Origin: Neodontobutis hainanensis
Lineage: Eukaryota > Chordata > Actinopteri > Gobiiformes > Odontobutidae
Length of the DNA stretch: 64,000 nucleotides
Assembly (NCBI GenBank): GCA_024349245.1
Contig: JALDNG010000022.1
Span: 10,382,501-10,446,500 of the forward strand
Reading direction: 5' to 3'
In this document: positions 1-12,666 of the stretch, piece by piece
How positions within the stretch are numbered: position 1 is the stretch's first letter
Layout of the letters: the number at the start of each line of letters is the position of its first letter
Notes under the pieces: generated by a model
Database searches by the model: none
The model's input: only the letters and a program-made list of their open reading frames with translations
Told to the model about the DNA's origin: nothing
Translations under genes and position numbers: made by a program

Positions 1-775
1 GATGGATGAATGAATGACACAGAATGCAGGCATCATTATGAGTCTGTTCATGTAGACGCTGCTGCACAAACAAGTCGCTTTGGGTTGGTTTTCATCTGAC
101 ATGATTGCCTGTGTGCCTCTGGGTGAATTTGGCCATGTTAGCAAGGCTCAAGTGTAAATAATTGAATGTTATAGAAGTAAATTTATGTTGAGTTAAAATC
201 CTAAAGGGCTCCCTGCGTCTGAAGGATATTTTAATCCCACACTGAGAGTATCACTTGTACTTTGAGTGGGATTTGACATCACATACATCACACATCTGGG
301 ACCACAGTTGTGGTTAGTGGAAAGCCATTGAAGTGTAATTACATTCCCTGCACAGAAAACAGTCATCAAGACTTGAGCACAGGCAAGTGTGTTGGCTCCA
401 ATCGGGATCAAGTCAACAAGTTGCTTGACGAAAGTGTGATTAGTGGGAGAGAAAGGCACATAGGTGAAGGTTTTTGTGGTGCTTTCAGGGGTCTGCTGCT
501 TGGTCTGCCCAATACACTTGGCCCTTTAGAGACTTTTAGGTTATGAGGAACAATGAACCTTCTCAACCCCTGAATGAAACTGAGTGGGATATTCTTCAGC
601 TGAGGAGACATGGTGCTGCAGTAAAAAGATTTTCTACCCATCCTGGGGATGTGTCTTTTATGTTTAGATGTTGAATATTTCACCTCAGAATTATGCTCTT
701 CTATACACTATATGAATAACTTAGAGCCCAGGGCGTGTGAAAACTTGATTTCCTTTTAGAAAAAAGGTTTAAGCT
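1..775. other. Intergenic DNA, no feature seen
   Basis: Both strands carry only short chance reading frames. None resembles a protein family I know and none is flanked by convincing splice sites. No low-complexity tract or tRNA-like fold stands out. Confidence 0.6.
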
Positions 776-1440
776 AAGGCATCTGGACTAGGTTTTCAAG
801 GTGAAGATGTTTTGTCTCTAATTCCAAAAGACATTTTTAATTCTGAGATCACCTGGCAAGAGAGCTGAGCTTTATCTCTAGAGGGCGGGGTTTGACCTGA
901 AACTAACTCTGATGGGACCAGGCTGTTCTGGTTGTTAGCTATGAAAGGGCAGTCTTACTCCTGATGTGAGAGTCGTTTTAGAACACTTTTGTAAATACAA
1001 AGAGGCCACCTTCTCTGTTCAGAGAGGGTTTTTTTAATTTTGAATGTAAAAATAAAATGTATCAACACAGAAGAGCCAATCCTGGTGGACCTGAGTCTGC
1101 AGTCCACCTCCACCTCAAAGACATTTTTGTTAAAATTGAAAAACCCTCAGTTTCCAAGTCAACAGTTAAACAACTCTAGAACAACAACAACACTTTAATA
1201 AAACAGTGACACTAATGACTCACCTGAGCCTTTAATGACTCTCACAGGAGTCAGGGGTCACACTGTCTTTTTATAACGACAATGAGACCAGAACAGCCTG
1301 GTCCCATCAGAGTTAGTTTCAGGTCAAACCCCTCCCTCTAAAGGTAAAGCTCAGCTCTTTTACCAGTTGATCTCAGATTTGAAAAAGTCTCTTGGTATAA
1401 GAGACAAAACATCACCTTGAAATCTGAGTCCATTTGCCTT
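776..1440. repeat. Long inverted repeat (foldback element)
   Basis: The left arm (about 776-980) and the right arm (about 1231-1440) are reverse complements of each other with scattered mismatches and small gaps. Within them, 888-931 matches the reverse complement of 1288-1331 perfectly over 44 bases. The spacer is about 250 bases, AT-rich and has no open frame. The structure looks like a non-autonomous foldback or MITE-type DNA transposon. I could not fix terminal bases or a target-site duplication, so the family is not assigned. A local inverted duplication is the alternative. Confidence 0.8.
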
Positions 1441-2734
1441 CACTTTACCCTTTTCTTCAAGATGACCTGAATGGCTAAGAACTTTCACAGACTGGCTTAT
1501 TTCCTTACAGCATTATTTTTGAAAAACGTACATATGGTCACCTATTATATCATTGTCATTTCAAATATATATGAGTGTAAAGGCCATATAGCCCCATTTA
1601 AAGCACACTAAATCTGATCTGAACATAATATAAAGTAGTAATGACATTTGCATTATAGGTTTGCTTGTGCAGTCTGCAGCAGTTCATCTTCACCACACAT
1701 GCCACTAAATCATGCAAAAATCTGAAATTATTGGGTCAAGGAAAAGCAGGTCCCATTTGTCTCCAGGCACCTTTTCTGCAGTCAGAAGATAAATGACTGC
1801 ATGTTTGGACATTCAATCAAGTCACATTAAGCATGTCTGCCCAGGATAATTTGGAGTTTTATGTAGACAACTGACATCTTTATTTACTAACCCACAATGC
1901 ATTGCATGTAGGCTCATAATGTGAAAGCCCCTGGAAAAGGTCACACAACAGAAACTAACAGAGACACAAGTGACCAAATGGCTGGACATAAACTAGATTT
2001 ATCGTACGCTTGGACTTGGATGGTTTATGTTTCTACATGCAGTGGACATTAATAAGAATTTACTGCACAGTTTGACTTAATGTACCTTGTATTTTATGAT
2101 CTAAAGGACTATTTTGACCCTGACACAAGGTAAAAGGAGGAGCTGGTAATTTACATCTCTCTCTCTCACACTGAAGTGGAAGAAAACAAATCATTTTTAA
2201 ATAGGCTTCCTATGGCCCATAACAAACACTCAAGCACTTCCCTTTGTGCATGGTCCACTAGAATAAGCAGCGCTCTTTATAGCGTCTAGTAAATTGGTGT
2301 TGTCAAATGCCAAGAATGAAAATTCAGCATTAATGGAGGGACTCTCGTGTTTCAGTGAAGTGGTGTTTTTCATCATTATGCCCACGCTGCAAATAGTTTT
2401 TTGTGTGAGAAAAGTCATTAAGGATAAATGAGGTTAATGTGGAGAAATGCTTCTGAACTCGTACTTTTTAATAACTCATATACCATGGCATTTTTGATGC
2501 TGCATTTAAGTTGGTATTTTTCATTGATAACTATATACTACAGCATAAATTTGACATTCTGATTCAGATTTTTTTCCACATTTGTCTTCTTTGCCTTGGT
2601 ATAAATCAGCCAATCGTTCTTGTTTGATTTTCTGTCTATTGATCTTGAAGAGCAGGAACCACATTGTAATCAAATCAACATTATCAAATATTGCCTGTTT
2701 ATTTATTATCTCAGTATGATTTTTATTTATTTTT
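1441..2734. other. Intergenic DNA, no feature seen
   Basis: AT-rich sequence without a recognisable coding segment. The small minus-strand frame at 2230-2418 has no family resemblance and no splice context. Confidence 0.55.
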
Positions 2735-3060
2735 TTACTTATAGATACTTTATTGATTCAGTGGGAAATTTGTTTCCACAGACGGTCAAAGTTCACAATA
2801 AACATTCAGCACAAAACAAATCATCAAAACACCTACACAAACGATACATTTACATGACAGACATTGATGATGAGTGAGGTGAAAGTCAGTGGTCACTGGG
2901 CAATTTTGTTGATGATGGAGATGACAGATTGTACAAAGCTTCTGTTAAAACATGCCCCTCTCCATTTTAATGTCCTGTAACTGCGGCCAGAGGGTAGGAC
3001 TTTGAAGTGAGTATTGAGGGGGTGCTCAGTGTCAATAGCTATTTTTCAAAAAAGTAAAAA
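2735..3060 (-). repeat. Interspersed repeat resembling a LINE 3' end
   Basis: Read on the minus strand, the segment ends in AATAAAGTATCTAT near 2740-2755, the style of ending shared by many fish LINE 3' tails. The preceding 300 bases look like the non-coding 3' region of such an element, judged from memory of fish repeats. No reverse transcriptase residues remain. The plus-strand frame across it (2620-2877) is not a gene. The class is a guess; the repeat status is fairly likely. Confidence 0.45.
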
Positions 3061-5744
3061 AAACAAGTACTAAGTAACATGACTTTGAGACAGTGTTACT
3101 CAAACACTCACCCATGTCTTTGCCTCGGCTCTGTCAATAAAACTGTGCTGTCTCGTGCAACCATTATTCCATCAGCAACGTCAACATATATTCCAGTGGA
3201 TTTGTTTGTGACAAGAGTTGAGTGCAGAGTTGAGTGAGCAGCGGTACCATTCTTGAAAGGCAGCACCTTTTCTAAGATTGTTTTTAGTGATGCTATAGAT
3301 CAGTGTAGATCTGTGTCAGCACAAATACAATGCTTTGTCCTGCTGCTATGACTATGTGCTGTTAGCTTATTTTATTTTGTCTATAAGGTTATACATCACA
3401 TTAAAAAAATATCAGTTAGTTATTTCATTATTTGCATCATTGATTTATAAATTACAACCTAAAGACACACGCAACAGTGGCACTTTATAAAATTAAGATC
3501 CTGTCAGTGCAGCTGCAGGCATCATTCAACTCGTCGGTGCTACATCACACAGTAGCAAGAGTTAAATGGACACTGATTGTTCATCATAGCCAACCAGTCC
3601 ATGCCCATCCTTTGTGCGATACCTTCCTTGATGTTCTGACTGGTCCAGTGTTGTCACGTGATTTATGCCATGAAAACCTTTGCTCTCTCCTCGTCCTTCC
3701 AGACTAGGTTGAATTCACTTTGAGCGCTGATGATTTACTTTTCTTTCATGTTCTCTTGGCCTATTGTTCTTCACTCAGACCAAAAGATACTCCATGATTC
3801 ACTAAAACTGCTCACATGCTGTCTTACTGTCCTGTGCTGCGTTCACCTTCCAAAGGTCTCACAATAGATTTATGGAATTCAATCACCAGCTGATTGAAAT
3901 GTGACAGGAGGCATATATTTACATTTCTGTGACTGCACTGGTCAGGAACACAGACAGATATGTAGAAATGTGGAAGGTTAAATCAATAAAAAAGGGCAGA
4001 ATGATCATTTGGACTTTTGCCGTGGCCTTTAAAGTGCCAAAGCTCTTATTACATTGGCCCTGAGTCAGTTTCATTATTGTAATGAGCCAAAAATACAATA
4101 ATCAGTAGTCAGTGAACAAAAAACAAACATTAAAAATACTCACTTCACTTCAAGGCTGAGTCACAACCTCCATCCTCTGACATTTTCATCTGTTCACATT
4201 AAATCTGACAATTTACATTTAGACATTGCATATTAATTAAGACTGATAAAATATCTTACCATGGACCAGTATAAAAAATAAATCTCTGCAGTGAATTGAT
4301 TGAATATTTTAAACTTTTAAGTTAAATACTGAAATGTCAAAGTGAAGCAGGTTGTAAGATCTGACCTTTTCACATTGAAGTCCTGAATGCCAAAGTCATA
4401 TTCACTTGAAATTGTTATAAATTCATTTTGAGAGTGATCTGAGGCAGAAATAGGATCAATAGCTGTCAGGGAAGTTAAAGATCAAACTGACTGAACAGAA
4501 AGGAGCAATGTGTAGTAGTCTCTATTAAGTTACGCACAGACAATACATTAATGAACATGTGGGAAATTAATCTTTACTATTTAATTTGGAAATTAAAACT
4601 GAATGTCTCAGCTAAGTCTTTTCCTTATCCGTGTTTTTTTTTTTAATGCTACTCTGAGAGATATTGTAGCAGCAGTGTGTGGGTTGTGTACGTCAAAGGC
4701 AGATAATGGGATGAACACAAAACATATGTGCATGGCAAACACTTATATATGTAAACTATATGTAAATGTTGAGCACACGTGGCTTTTTATTTCCTGTGAT
4801 TAAAATCCACTTGTGAGCACCTGCTGTGGTGGTTATTATGGCTTCAGTTGAGTATTTCAACCCAGTCTCTATAGAGCGAGGCTGTTTAAATCAGTAGATG
4901 TTAAAAGAAAACATTCTCTAAATCAAAAGTGTTAAATGTGTGTAAGTGTAGTTACAATTGATTTAAAAACCCTTCTGTAATAGAATAGAACTGGGGTTAT
5001 GGTGTGTACTGCAGGTGAGAAGTGTGTGAGGCTCGAGTGTCTGTTGGGATTTTATAAAGTTGGAAGGCTTTGTGTTAAAACAGGATACGAACAGCAATTG
5101 ATTAATGGCCAAATCAACTCAGCCTTTCCCTAACACTAACCACATCATTTACTGTAGTGTAAACCTAGAACCAGAGCATGACATCTTCTTGGTCCATGTG
5201 CTTTTAGTGTCTAATTTTAGGACTTTGAGGTGACATGTGCTGACTGGATTTTGTACACCTGCCACTAAACATATTTGCACATGGCAGAGTTCACATGTGT
5301 TATGTAATGTTCCTATTGATATATATAAAATAGCTCAATTGCTTTTTTTATTGAATGTGGACATTTTAAAGTGGCATATATTGTCTAGATTATTGTCTCT
5401 GGTTGTTTTTAAATGTGGGACAGGCCAAACACACAGGACCCTCCGTTTAAACAGTGGCTATTAAACACAAGGGCTCAGGAACAATAAAAGCAAATGCTCT
5501 TTCTAAATACTTATTTGGACATGTTGTAACTAATGACTTTTCTGTAGGGCAGTAAGCATTTGCACATTCATGTATTGATAGATAATCCATTTTACTTCAG
5601 AAATATAAAATTCTATGAAAATTTTAGAAAATTTAAACAAATTTATAAAATTTTACTTTGAATGAGTTGATTCGGTTCAGATCAGACACTAGTGGAAAGT
5701 TACTAGAGCCTCGTCATTCAGTAAATACTGTAGGTGCAGTCAGT
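3061..5744. other. Intergenic DNA, no feature seen
   Basis: A 2.7-kb AT-rich stretch with only short unsupported frames, for example at 3477-3707 and 4603-4803 on the plus strand. I see no domain, splice structure or clear repeat. Confidence 0.5.
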
Positions 5745-6120
5745 GAGGGGGACTGAAATCTGGAAAAACATACCAACTGCAATAAGAGATTGTACAACTT
5801 TGAACACATTTAAAACCAATCTCAAAAGATGGCTTAAGAGGAACCAGACCCTGTGATCACTGAGGTACTATTTCAATGTTATGTGTTATTGTCATAGTTA
5901 AGTGTAAGTGTTTCTGTGTATTTTCTATATATTTTATGGACTGTCATTTATGTTGAGTGCAATGTGTTGCCTACATGTTGTCTTATGTCTTACATGTGTT
6001 TTCTCCTGACCTGCCAGGGACTACAAATAAAAAGTAGCTGTTGGGCTATTTCTGACACATTTACATTTACTATTTTGTTCATCATTTACCAGATATTATC
6101 AGCTTTGAACAACTTTTCCA
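5745..6120 (+). repeat. LINE 3'-end fragment
   Basis: From about 5758 the plus strand encodes a short segment with the pattern W-x-N-I-P followed by F-K-x-x-L-K, the usual last residues of fish non-LTR reverse transcriptase proteins, then a stop. About 170 bases downstream is a CCAGGGACTACA-type 3' UTR segment (near 6015-6026) that I recognise from fish LINE tails. Everything upstream of the last 30 or so codons is missing, as expected of a 5'-truncated insertion. The clade is not certain. Confidence 0.55.
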
Positions 6121-7810
6121 GAATGTGTAAAGGATCACACTGCAGGGACACAGATAAATGGCTCACTGGCAGCAAGGAAGAGCCACACATAAACAAGTTC
6201 CCTGTAAGCCTTAGATATAAACAGGCTTAAAAATCAAGACTTTGGGGGTGTTGCATTAGGAGGAAGTGTGACTCACCTGTCATAGCAGAAGTGTGGTTTT
6301 GAGCCAAGGTCTTTTCAAAGAACTAGTGCATCAAAGCTCTGCATCACATCAAGTCTCTCAGTGTTTACAGGGAAGCTGTAAAAATGCCTGATGGACGCAG
6401 ATTCACAATAAAAAAAAACTTCAGTGATCATTCAATATGTATTTTATTGAGTTTTCTACAGTGTTAAAGTACTTGAGACTAGGAGTTAAAACCGGCGTTT
6501 AAATGACATCTTAAAATGCAACCGACAACATGGTTATTTTCTTTATTTTTATTTTTAATAAGCCATATAAAATTTGTATCATAAAAACATTAGATACTCA
6601 CATTTATTTTAGACCACTTTGACTTTAAGTGGTCTGCCAGATCTATGCTCAGTTTAATCCAGTTATATATATAACAAAAAACAACAACAATTTTTTTATT
6701 TTATTCTCATTTCATGCCTTGTATTTGCATCATAAAAAAGTGTTGATTGTTGCCAGAGGTTTTTAGTTCTTTGGATATGAAAAAACACTTGGACACTTTC
6801 CAAAATGGTGTTCATAAGCCTTTGTAATGCAAGTAAAACATTTTAATGCTGTTGACACAAATTAAAACAGGTCATAAACTTATTTATATTTGACATGACT
6901 GGTGTGTTCCTGCAAAATGTCATCTATTTATGATGTATAAACAAGCTTGAACAGTCATCATTGTCCGGATGTTAAGTTAAACAAAGCCTTGGTCCTGAGT
7001 TGAGTTGGTTTCTGGCACCATTCTGCTCCTGTGAGTCACTGTAGTCTAAATGGCTGATGGTTAGTAAGTGTCATCTTAAGGCTCCAGGGAGCACTGCTGC
7101 TCTTACTGTATGTGATGTTGATGGGATTTGATTCTCCCTTTACTGAAAAATGAGTTTCTTTCAAACAAGAAAAGGACTTGTGGGAGATAAATGAAACATC
7201 TGATGGATTCTGAGGCAGGCAAGAGGCAACTTTATCAGTTTTGTCAACAAAAACATTCTCTCAGTGTGTGAATAATGGATGTTATGCCTCACTTGGACAG
7301 AGTCAAGAATAGGGGATGTGTCGCCTCAAGCTTAAACACCTTCCTTCCCCTGAGATATGTCACTACACTGTGAAATGACAGACTTTGGTTACCTTAAAGG
7401 ACTAAACATATGGCATGCTTATGACTGCAAAAACATGCAGATAAAAACATGGAGTAATTTTCTGCCCTTTGATGTTATTTGACACGTCATGCTGAGATGA
7501 TCTCAGTAAAACAAGCTTTGTACAGTGGTGACCTTTACTACAGCACTCCCATCATGCAGCATCCAACCAGAGATGCATGGGTTTCAACTAATCAACAGTT
7601 TTATTAGATTTAAGTTATTTTTATAAAGGCCATTAAATATTCTGAAGCAAGACCCAGTCTTCCAAGAATTTACAATTGGCATTAGTTAAAAGAGACTGAA
7701 AATTGAAACTGAAAAGCAAGGGAACCTGGCTAGGCTCAGCTTAACAGTGTGTATATGTGAATAAATAAATATATAGGGCTATAAGGCCCCCTAATTAAAT
7801 AACTATTTTC
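6121..7810. other. Intergenic DNA, no feature seen
   Basis: AT-rich non-coding sequence with short A and T runs. No gene, RNA or clear mobile element was recognised. Confidence 0.5.
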
Positions 7811-8440
7811 TATACACTACCGGTCAAAGGGTTTAGAACAACATTTAGTTATTGAAATACAAGCAGACAAAATGGTATGAAAAGGCATTTAACAATGGAA
7901 AAGAGACCATAACATATAAAATTCTGTCTTTCCTACATTGGAGGAAATTTGAAGAAATTCAAGGTGTCAGTGAGTACAGTTTCCTTCACCAAGCACTCTG
8001 AAGACATTCGAGAAACTGTGAAAGGAAGAGCCTCAGCAGAATCAGTTTCTGTTGAGTCAACAGCTTGCGTGATAAGGCTCACAAGAAAACAGCTTCAATC
8101 ACAGTTATTACGGTAACAGTGGTTGTAGGAAGCAAGTCTCACTGTGAAGAGAAGACTTTTTTTGTGTACACTTCAATAAACAAATTAAACATGGAGGGGT
8201 ACATGTGGTGGTCTGGGGATGTTATGCTGGATCCCGGGTCGGTGACTTGTACAGAGTGACAGGGACCTGGAGTGTTTTCAGCTGGTATATCTGCCAAAGG
8301 TGGCTATTTTGATGACAAAAGTTTAGAATAGATTTTGGTTTATAAAGTGATTCCATAAATACTTTTATAACGTTAATTGTTTATTTTTCTGTGATTTCAT
8401 GTACAATTCAATTTTCAATAAAAAATGGAAAATAGGCTAC
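7811..8440 (+). mobile_element. Tc1-like DNA transposon remnant
   Basis: The left end begins TA-TACACTACCGGTCAAA, a terminal inverted repeat type common to fish Tc1-like elements. Inside, decayed transposase can be read in pieces. The clearest is at about 8190-8260, plus strand, with VVVWGCYAGSRVGDLYRV, which corresponds to the G-x-V-M-V-W-G-C-F segment before the last catalytic residues of Tc1 transposases. Frameshifts break the frame, much of the N-terminal half is missing, and I found no matching right terminal repeat. It is a dead, truncated copy. The right limit is approximate. Confidence 0.75.
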
Positions 8441-9285
8441 ATTACATTACAACAATGTTGATTTTGTTTTGAGGTACATAACAGTATTTTTAGTCTGTTC
8501 TTAGATTTAAGTTAAGTCCCACCTAAATAAGATATGAACTTATGGATTGGTCCTCAGTCCTTCTTTATTTAATAACTGTCAAGACAGGATGTGCATTCAA
8601 ACAGCTATTGCGTTTTTTTCTCAGATAAAGATTGTGAAACATTCCTCTGTGCCACTTTTTCCATTTTGTTTTGATCACATCATGTTTAATGAAAGCTCTG
8701 AGGAGCCCTTTTAAGATCCTTGGTCATTGTCTTCATATACTCAAGTGAACCAGCCTGCACAAAGCATTTATGGGGTTTGTTCAAAGTATCACCAATGCAC
8801 ACATAATAGTTTTGACTGAAAACCATCAGTCCATGCACTTTTCAAGAATATTGATCTTAATAATGGGCATAAAGGACAGAAGTGATTAACACCTGGGTCT
8901 GAAGATGAAAAGTGTTAATGTAAGATAGAGATTATGTCTTTTTGATCCAAACTCATCTTATAGACACTTTTTGGAGGTTGAAATGATGTAAGACTGGTGC
9001 ACTAGTCAGAATATTTGGCTTATAACATAATTTGGTCCATTTTATGAATAAATACGATTACATTTTTTATGGAGTATGGGCTTAATGGTTTTTCCCTTTT
9101 AGCCGGGGCACAATTATATTTAATGACAGCTTTCAGCCGTGTTTATCAGAAACATCACCAAATTCAAAGAAAATGTTTATTTCAGCATCAGTGACCTGCA
9201 TTTAAGTTCACACCTTATTTGTATTCAACAATTTGCTGCCTTTAAAGAATAGTGAGCGGAAACTTGGCTTATTTAAGTTAATGAT
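8441..9285. other. Intergenic DNA, no feature seen
   Basis: No coding, RNA or repeat feature could be supported on either strand. Confidence 0.5.
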
Positions 9286-9910
9286 TTGACCAGTATCTTT
9301 CCTTTCCAACTACAGAGGGATCACACTCCTCAGCTTTACATAGAAAAGTCTATGCCAGGGAACAGGAAAGGAGAATTTGGTAATCCAATAGTCGAACCTC
9401 GGGTCAGGAAGAACAATGCATGGGTGGTTTGTCCCCTTCAGGTTGGTGGAGAGCTCCTGCCTCAAGTGGAGGAGTTTATGTATCTTAGGGTCTTGCTCAC
9501 AAGTGAAGGAAGGAGGAAGCGTGAGAGTGACGGACGGATTGGTGCAGCTTCTGCAGTGATACAGTTGATGTATCGGTTTGTCGTGGTGAATTGAGCTGCA
9601 AGGCGAAGCCCAACTTAGCGGTCAGTCTACGTTCCTACTCTCGCCTGTGGTCATGGGCTTTGGGTCATTAACGAAAGAACAAGATCCTGGAAACAGGCGG
9701 CCAAAATTAGCTTTCTCCGCAGGGTGGCAGGGTGCTCCCTTAGTGATAGGATGAGGAGCTCGGTCACTCTGGAGGAGCTCAGAGTAGAGCCGCTGCTCCT
9801 CCACATCGAGAGGGGCCAGCTGAGGTGGCTTCAGCATCTGCCCCACCGAGAGGAGGACCCGGGGATGACCTAGGACACACTGGAGGGACCACACAGGAGC
9901 CACAAAGAGA
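9286..9910 (+). mobile_element. RTE/Rex3-type LINE remnant, internally deleted
   Basis: Near 9300 a plus-strand frame reads NYRGITLLS, a conserved early reverse transcriptase motif. In another frame this continues as PIVEPR, then jumps to GGELLPQVEEF and TSEGR...DGRIGAASAV. These belong to the RTE-type reverse transcriptase and its C-terminal extension, as found in fish Rex3-like LINEs. The catalytic core between them, including the F/Y-A-D-D box, has been lost by internal deletion. Downstream to about 9910, further pieces of the C-terminal region can be read in shifted frames with stops. The copy cannot be active. RTE is my best reading of the clade; Rex3 is a likely but untested name. Confidence 0.75.
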
Positions 9911-10389
9911 AAGACTAGATGATTCACAACTGCAAGGCACCCAATGCCTACCAATGGTAATTTAAACTAGAGTAAATGAGAAAAAAAGACTGTTCCAAGA
10001 AACTAATTTAGTTTTAATTTTGTAAATTTTCTTTGTAAATTGCCTTGACAAATACAGAAGTTCCCGTCTTCCTCTGTTAAGGTTTGCATAAAGGGTCATT
10101 AGCAAGGCATTAGTTACATTCACATTCCATTTGTTTCGGGACACCACACACGCAAAGTGGTTTGTGTTTGCTTTGCTTGACAATAAAACATACCAAACAA
10201 AATACGTCATATCCTCCTCAACTCTTTGCAAGCAAGGGTTCCATGGTATAGAGTTAATGGGTTTAGGGATCACGCATTAGCTCAACAGCCCAAATAAAGA
10301 CAGGTTTACTCTTTCCACTTCATTATGTAACAACACAAAGAAAGAAACACTTTCAAAGAATCGTGTCATTCCTGGTACATCCTTTGCTT
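9911..10389. other. Intergenic DNA, no feature seen
   Basis: The minus-strand frame covering 9962-10273 shows no domain and no splice context. Nothing else was recognised. Confidence 0.45.
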
Positions 10390-10690
10390 ATTTATAATTA
10401 CAATCTAGTGGCTCTGTGGAATAACCAGAAGGCTGGCAGTTCAATTCCTACTCACCCACAGTTCATATTTGGGCAAGACACTTCACTGACCTTGCCTGTA
10501 TGGGGTATGTTTGGTGGTGGATGGAGAGGTCGTAAACACAATATGGCTGCCATGTCAGTCTGCCCCAGGGCAGCTGTGGCAACAGATGTAGCTTACCACC
10601 ACCAGTGTGTGACTGTGGAGTGAATGAACAATGTGAGTGCTTTGAGTCACTTTGGAAAAAAGTGCAATATAAATAGAATCCATTATTATT
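10390..10690 (+). repeat. tRNA-derived SINE-like element
   Basis: A degenerate B-box-like sequence (AGTTCAATTCC, near 10438-10448) is followed by GGGCAAGACACTTCACTGACC and a 3' part ending TTTGAGTCACTTTGG...AAGTGCAATATAAATAGAATCC and an ATT-rich tail. The GGGCAAGACACTT segment is also present in the SINE at 53285-53500. The 3' part recurs in reverse orientation at 57190-57380. The A box is decayed. It is an old insertion without coding capacity. Confidence 0.7.
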
Positions 10691-12454
10691 ACTGGCAATA
10701 ATGTTTGTGTATGACATCGTATATTTGTGTGAAAGTATTGCACTGTTGTTAGGTACAGTCATTTTTAGATAGAAAAAATAATCATTAAAAATAAATAAAT
10801 AAATAAAAATAATCCCTATACAGTGTATAGACAGCCAAAAGCAGACAAAAGCAATGAGTCAGCACATATCTGCCAAATAAAAGCTACTCTGTATATATTA
10901 AAAAAGTTTTTGTAAAAAACAAAATAGTATCTATCTGTGAACAGACCTCCATAGCCATGTCTGGAATAAACTTCTAACAGAGTTGTGTCTGTGTTATATC
11001 CAAATTGACAGATGCAACCCTATGCAAAACTCAGGAAGACCTGTTCCGAATGGTGATGCTTTTTCTCTAAAGGCCTAAGCAAACACTTTTGTAAGATGTG
11101 AGACGTGTCAGGGCTGGGTAAAATGAGATCTGAATACCAAACATACAAATCCTGCCAATACGTTTCTCAAATCTGTTTCTACAGCCATTTGTGTGAATTT
11201 TATTCAGTTTGAGCTTGCAAATGTGAATCAGTTCAGTATGTTAAGAGTTCTTCAATAGGTCCTATGCTAATGTCACACTACAAGCTTCAGCACTCCACTC
11301 AAGTGTAAAACCATTACATGCTTCTAAGTAAGTGCAAATGTAAAGCTGCAATGAACCAAAGCCAAAATGATGACAACAGGTTTTTTTCACAGAAAACTTT
11401 TTCCTAACTGTGGAAATGTTAATGACAGTTTAGTCATTAAAGTAGCAACATCGCTCATTTGAGCCAATCAGCTTAAATCCCAGTGTGCAGCTTCCATCAA
11501 TTTAGGCTAGATTATTGACCTGCCTTGCTTACATAGGACAAACAAGTACTTCAGGGTTTGTTAAGGAAGTGACACATGCAAACAGACAAGTACTGCAAAC
11601 TGAGTTTAATGGTTTGTTGGTTACATGGATTCATCATAAGCTGTATTTCCCAAATAAAGCAGAACATAAAGCTTTAGATGTGAATAAAAACAGTTTTAAA
11701 AAATAAAAATAAAACAACACTGCACAGATTAGACCCTGGGATACGTCTGGCTTTTGTCATGAGCCAGTAAGCTTTGATTAGAATTCATGACTGTCCGCCA
11801 GTGCCAAGTGTGATAAACGGGGAAGTATAATATTTATCATGTCAACAGTTAATAATCCAACAAAATACTGTAATTCTTTGTAATTTTGTCTGTGTGGCAA
11901 CAGTTCTGCAATCTTGCAATACCTTGTTCATGTGCAAATGACAGTTTTTGAAAATATACTAGTCATAAATAACCATTAAGTTACATGTTCTACAAATCAG
12001 TAATACCACTCAATCTACTTTAGGATTTTAATTTTTTTGTTTTTGTTGGTCCGGCTTCAAATCATCATCTTGATCTTTGCAATTTCCTTTTGTAGATCGT
12101 TTTATTTTTAATGTGCGGACTTGATGCAATTTGTTCATGTCGTCTATGCCATCAATAAAGAATTTTAAAGCAGTATGCTGAAAAACTGTTTTGAACAGTA
12201 GATAACGTCACAAGGGTTGTCAAAGTCTGGTTAGTACAGAATATAAGCATGGTATGTAATCATTATAGACTTTGCCTGCGTTGTGGCAATATTTATGGCA
12301 ATCTAAAAAGCAACATAACATTTCCCCATTCTGAGTTCTTTCTTTGAGTAAAAACTACAGAACACTAATTAAAACCTTTCAAATTTAAACAAAACAAAAA
12401 CAAAGATTAAGCAATGATAAGATGAAGACTACAAATTGTTCTACTAGAATATGC

Positions 12455-12458
<4 letters not shown>
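10691..12458. other. Intergenic DNA, no feature seen
   Basis: AT-rich sequence with a short TAAA-rich tract near 10785-10810. The small frame at 11515-11706 has no recognisable relative. Confidence 0.5.

Positions 12459-12493
<35 letters not shown>
12459..12493 (+). repeat. Poly(A) tract, about 35 bases
   Basis: An uninterrupted run of A of about 35 bases. It may be the tail of a retroposed sequence or a simple homopolymer. No element was recognised directly upstream. Sequence length here is prone to assembly error. Confidence 0.85.
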
Positions 12494-12496
<3 letters not shown>

Positions 12497-12537
12497 TAAA
12501 ATGTTAAAAATGTAATTACTAAACATAAAAGACAGAT

Positions 12538-12666
12538 TTTATTTGTGTAGTCTCTTGTTCCCTGATCGATGATTCTTATCCTCTGAAATCTGAAGCACTG
12601 CTGAACACCCCTTTTCTTCATTTTCTTCATCTAGATTGGTCTCCACTCCAGTTTTGAGGGGATGCC
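12538..12666 (-). other. cth: Candidate terminal exon and poly(A) signal of cth
   Basis: The last clearly identified cth exon ends with a strong donor (GCT|GTAAGT at 14226/14225), so another exon is expected downstream on the minus strand. Here an acceptor (GTATAG, ending at 12667) precedes a segment that, joined in phase 0, would add 11 codons and stop at 12631. An AATAAA signal follows on the minus strand at 12538-12543. In another frame the same segment reads HPLKTG, which resembles the A-H-P ending of vertebrate cystathionine gamma-lyases, but the splice phase does not allow that frame. Treat as a candidate only. Confidence 0.3.

Noticed and set aside
3477..3707. 76-codon plus-strand frame
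   Set aside because: No family resemblance and no splice context; surrounding sequence looks non-coding.
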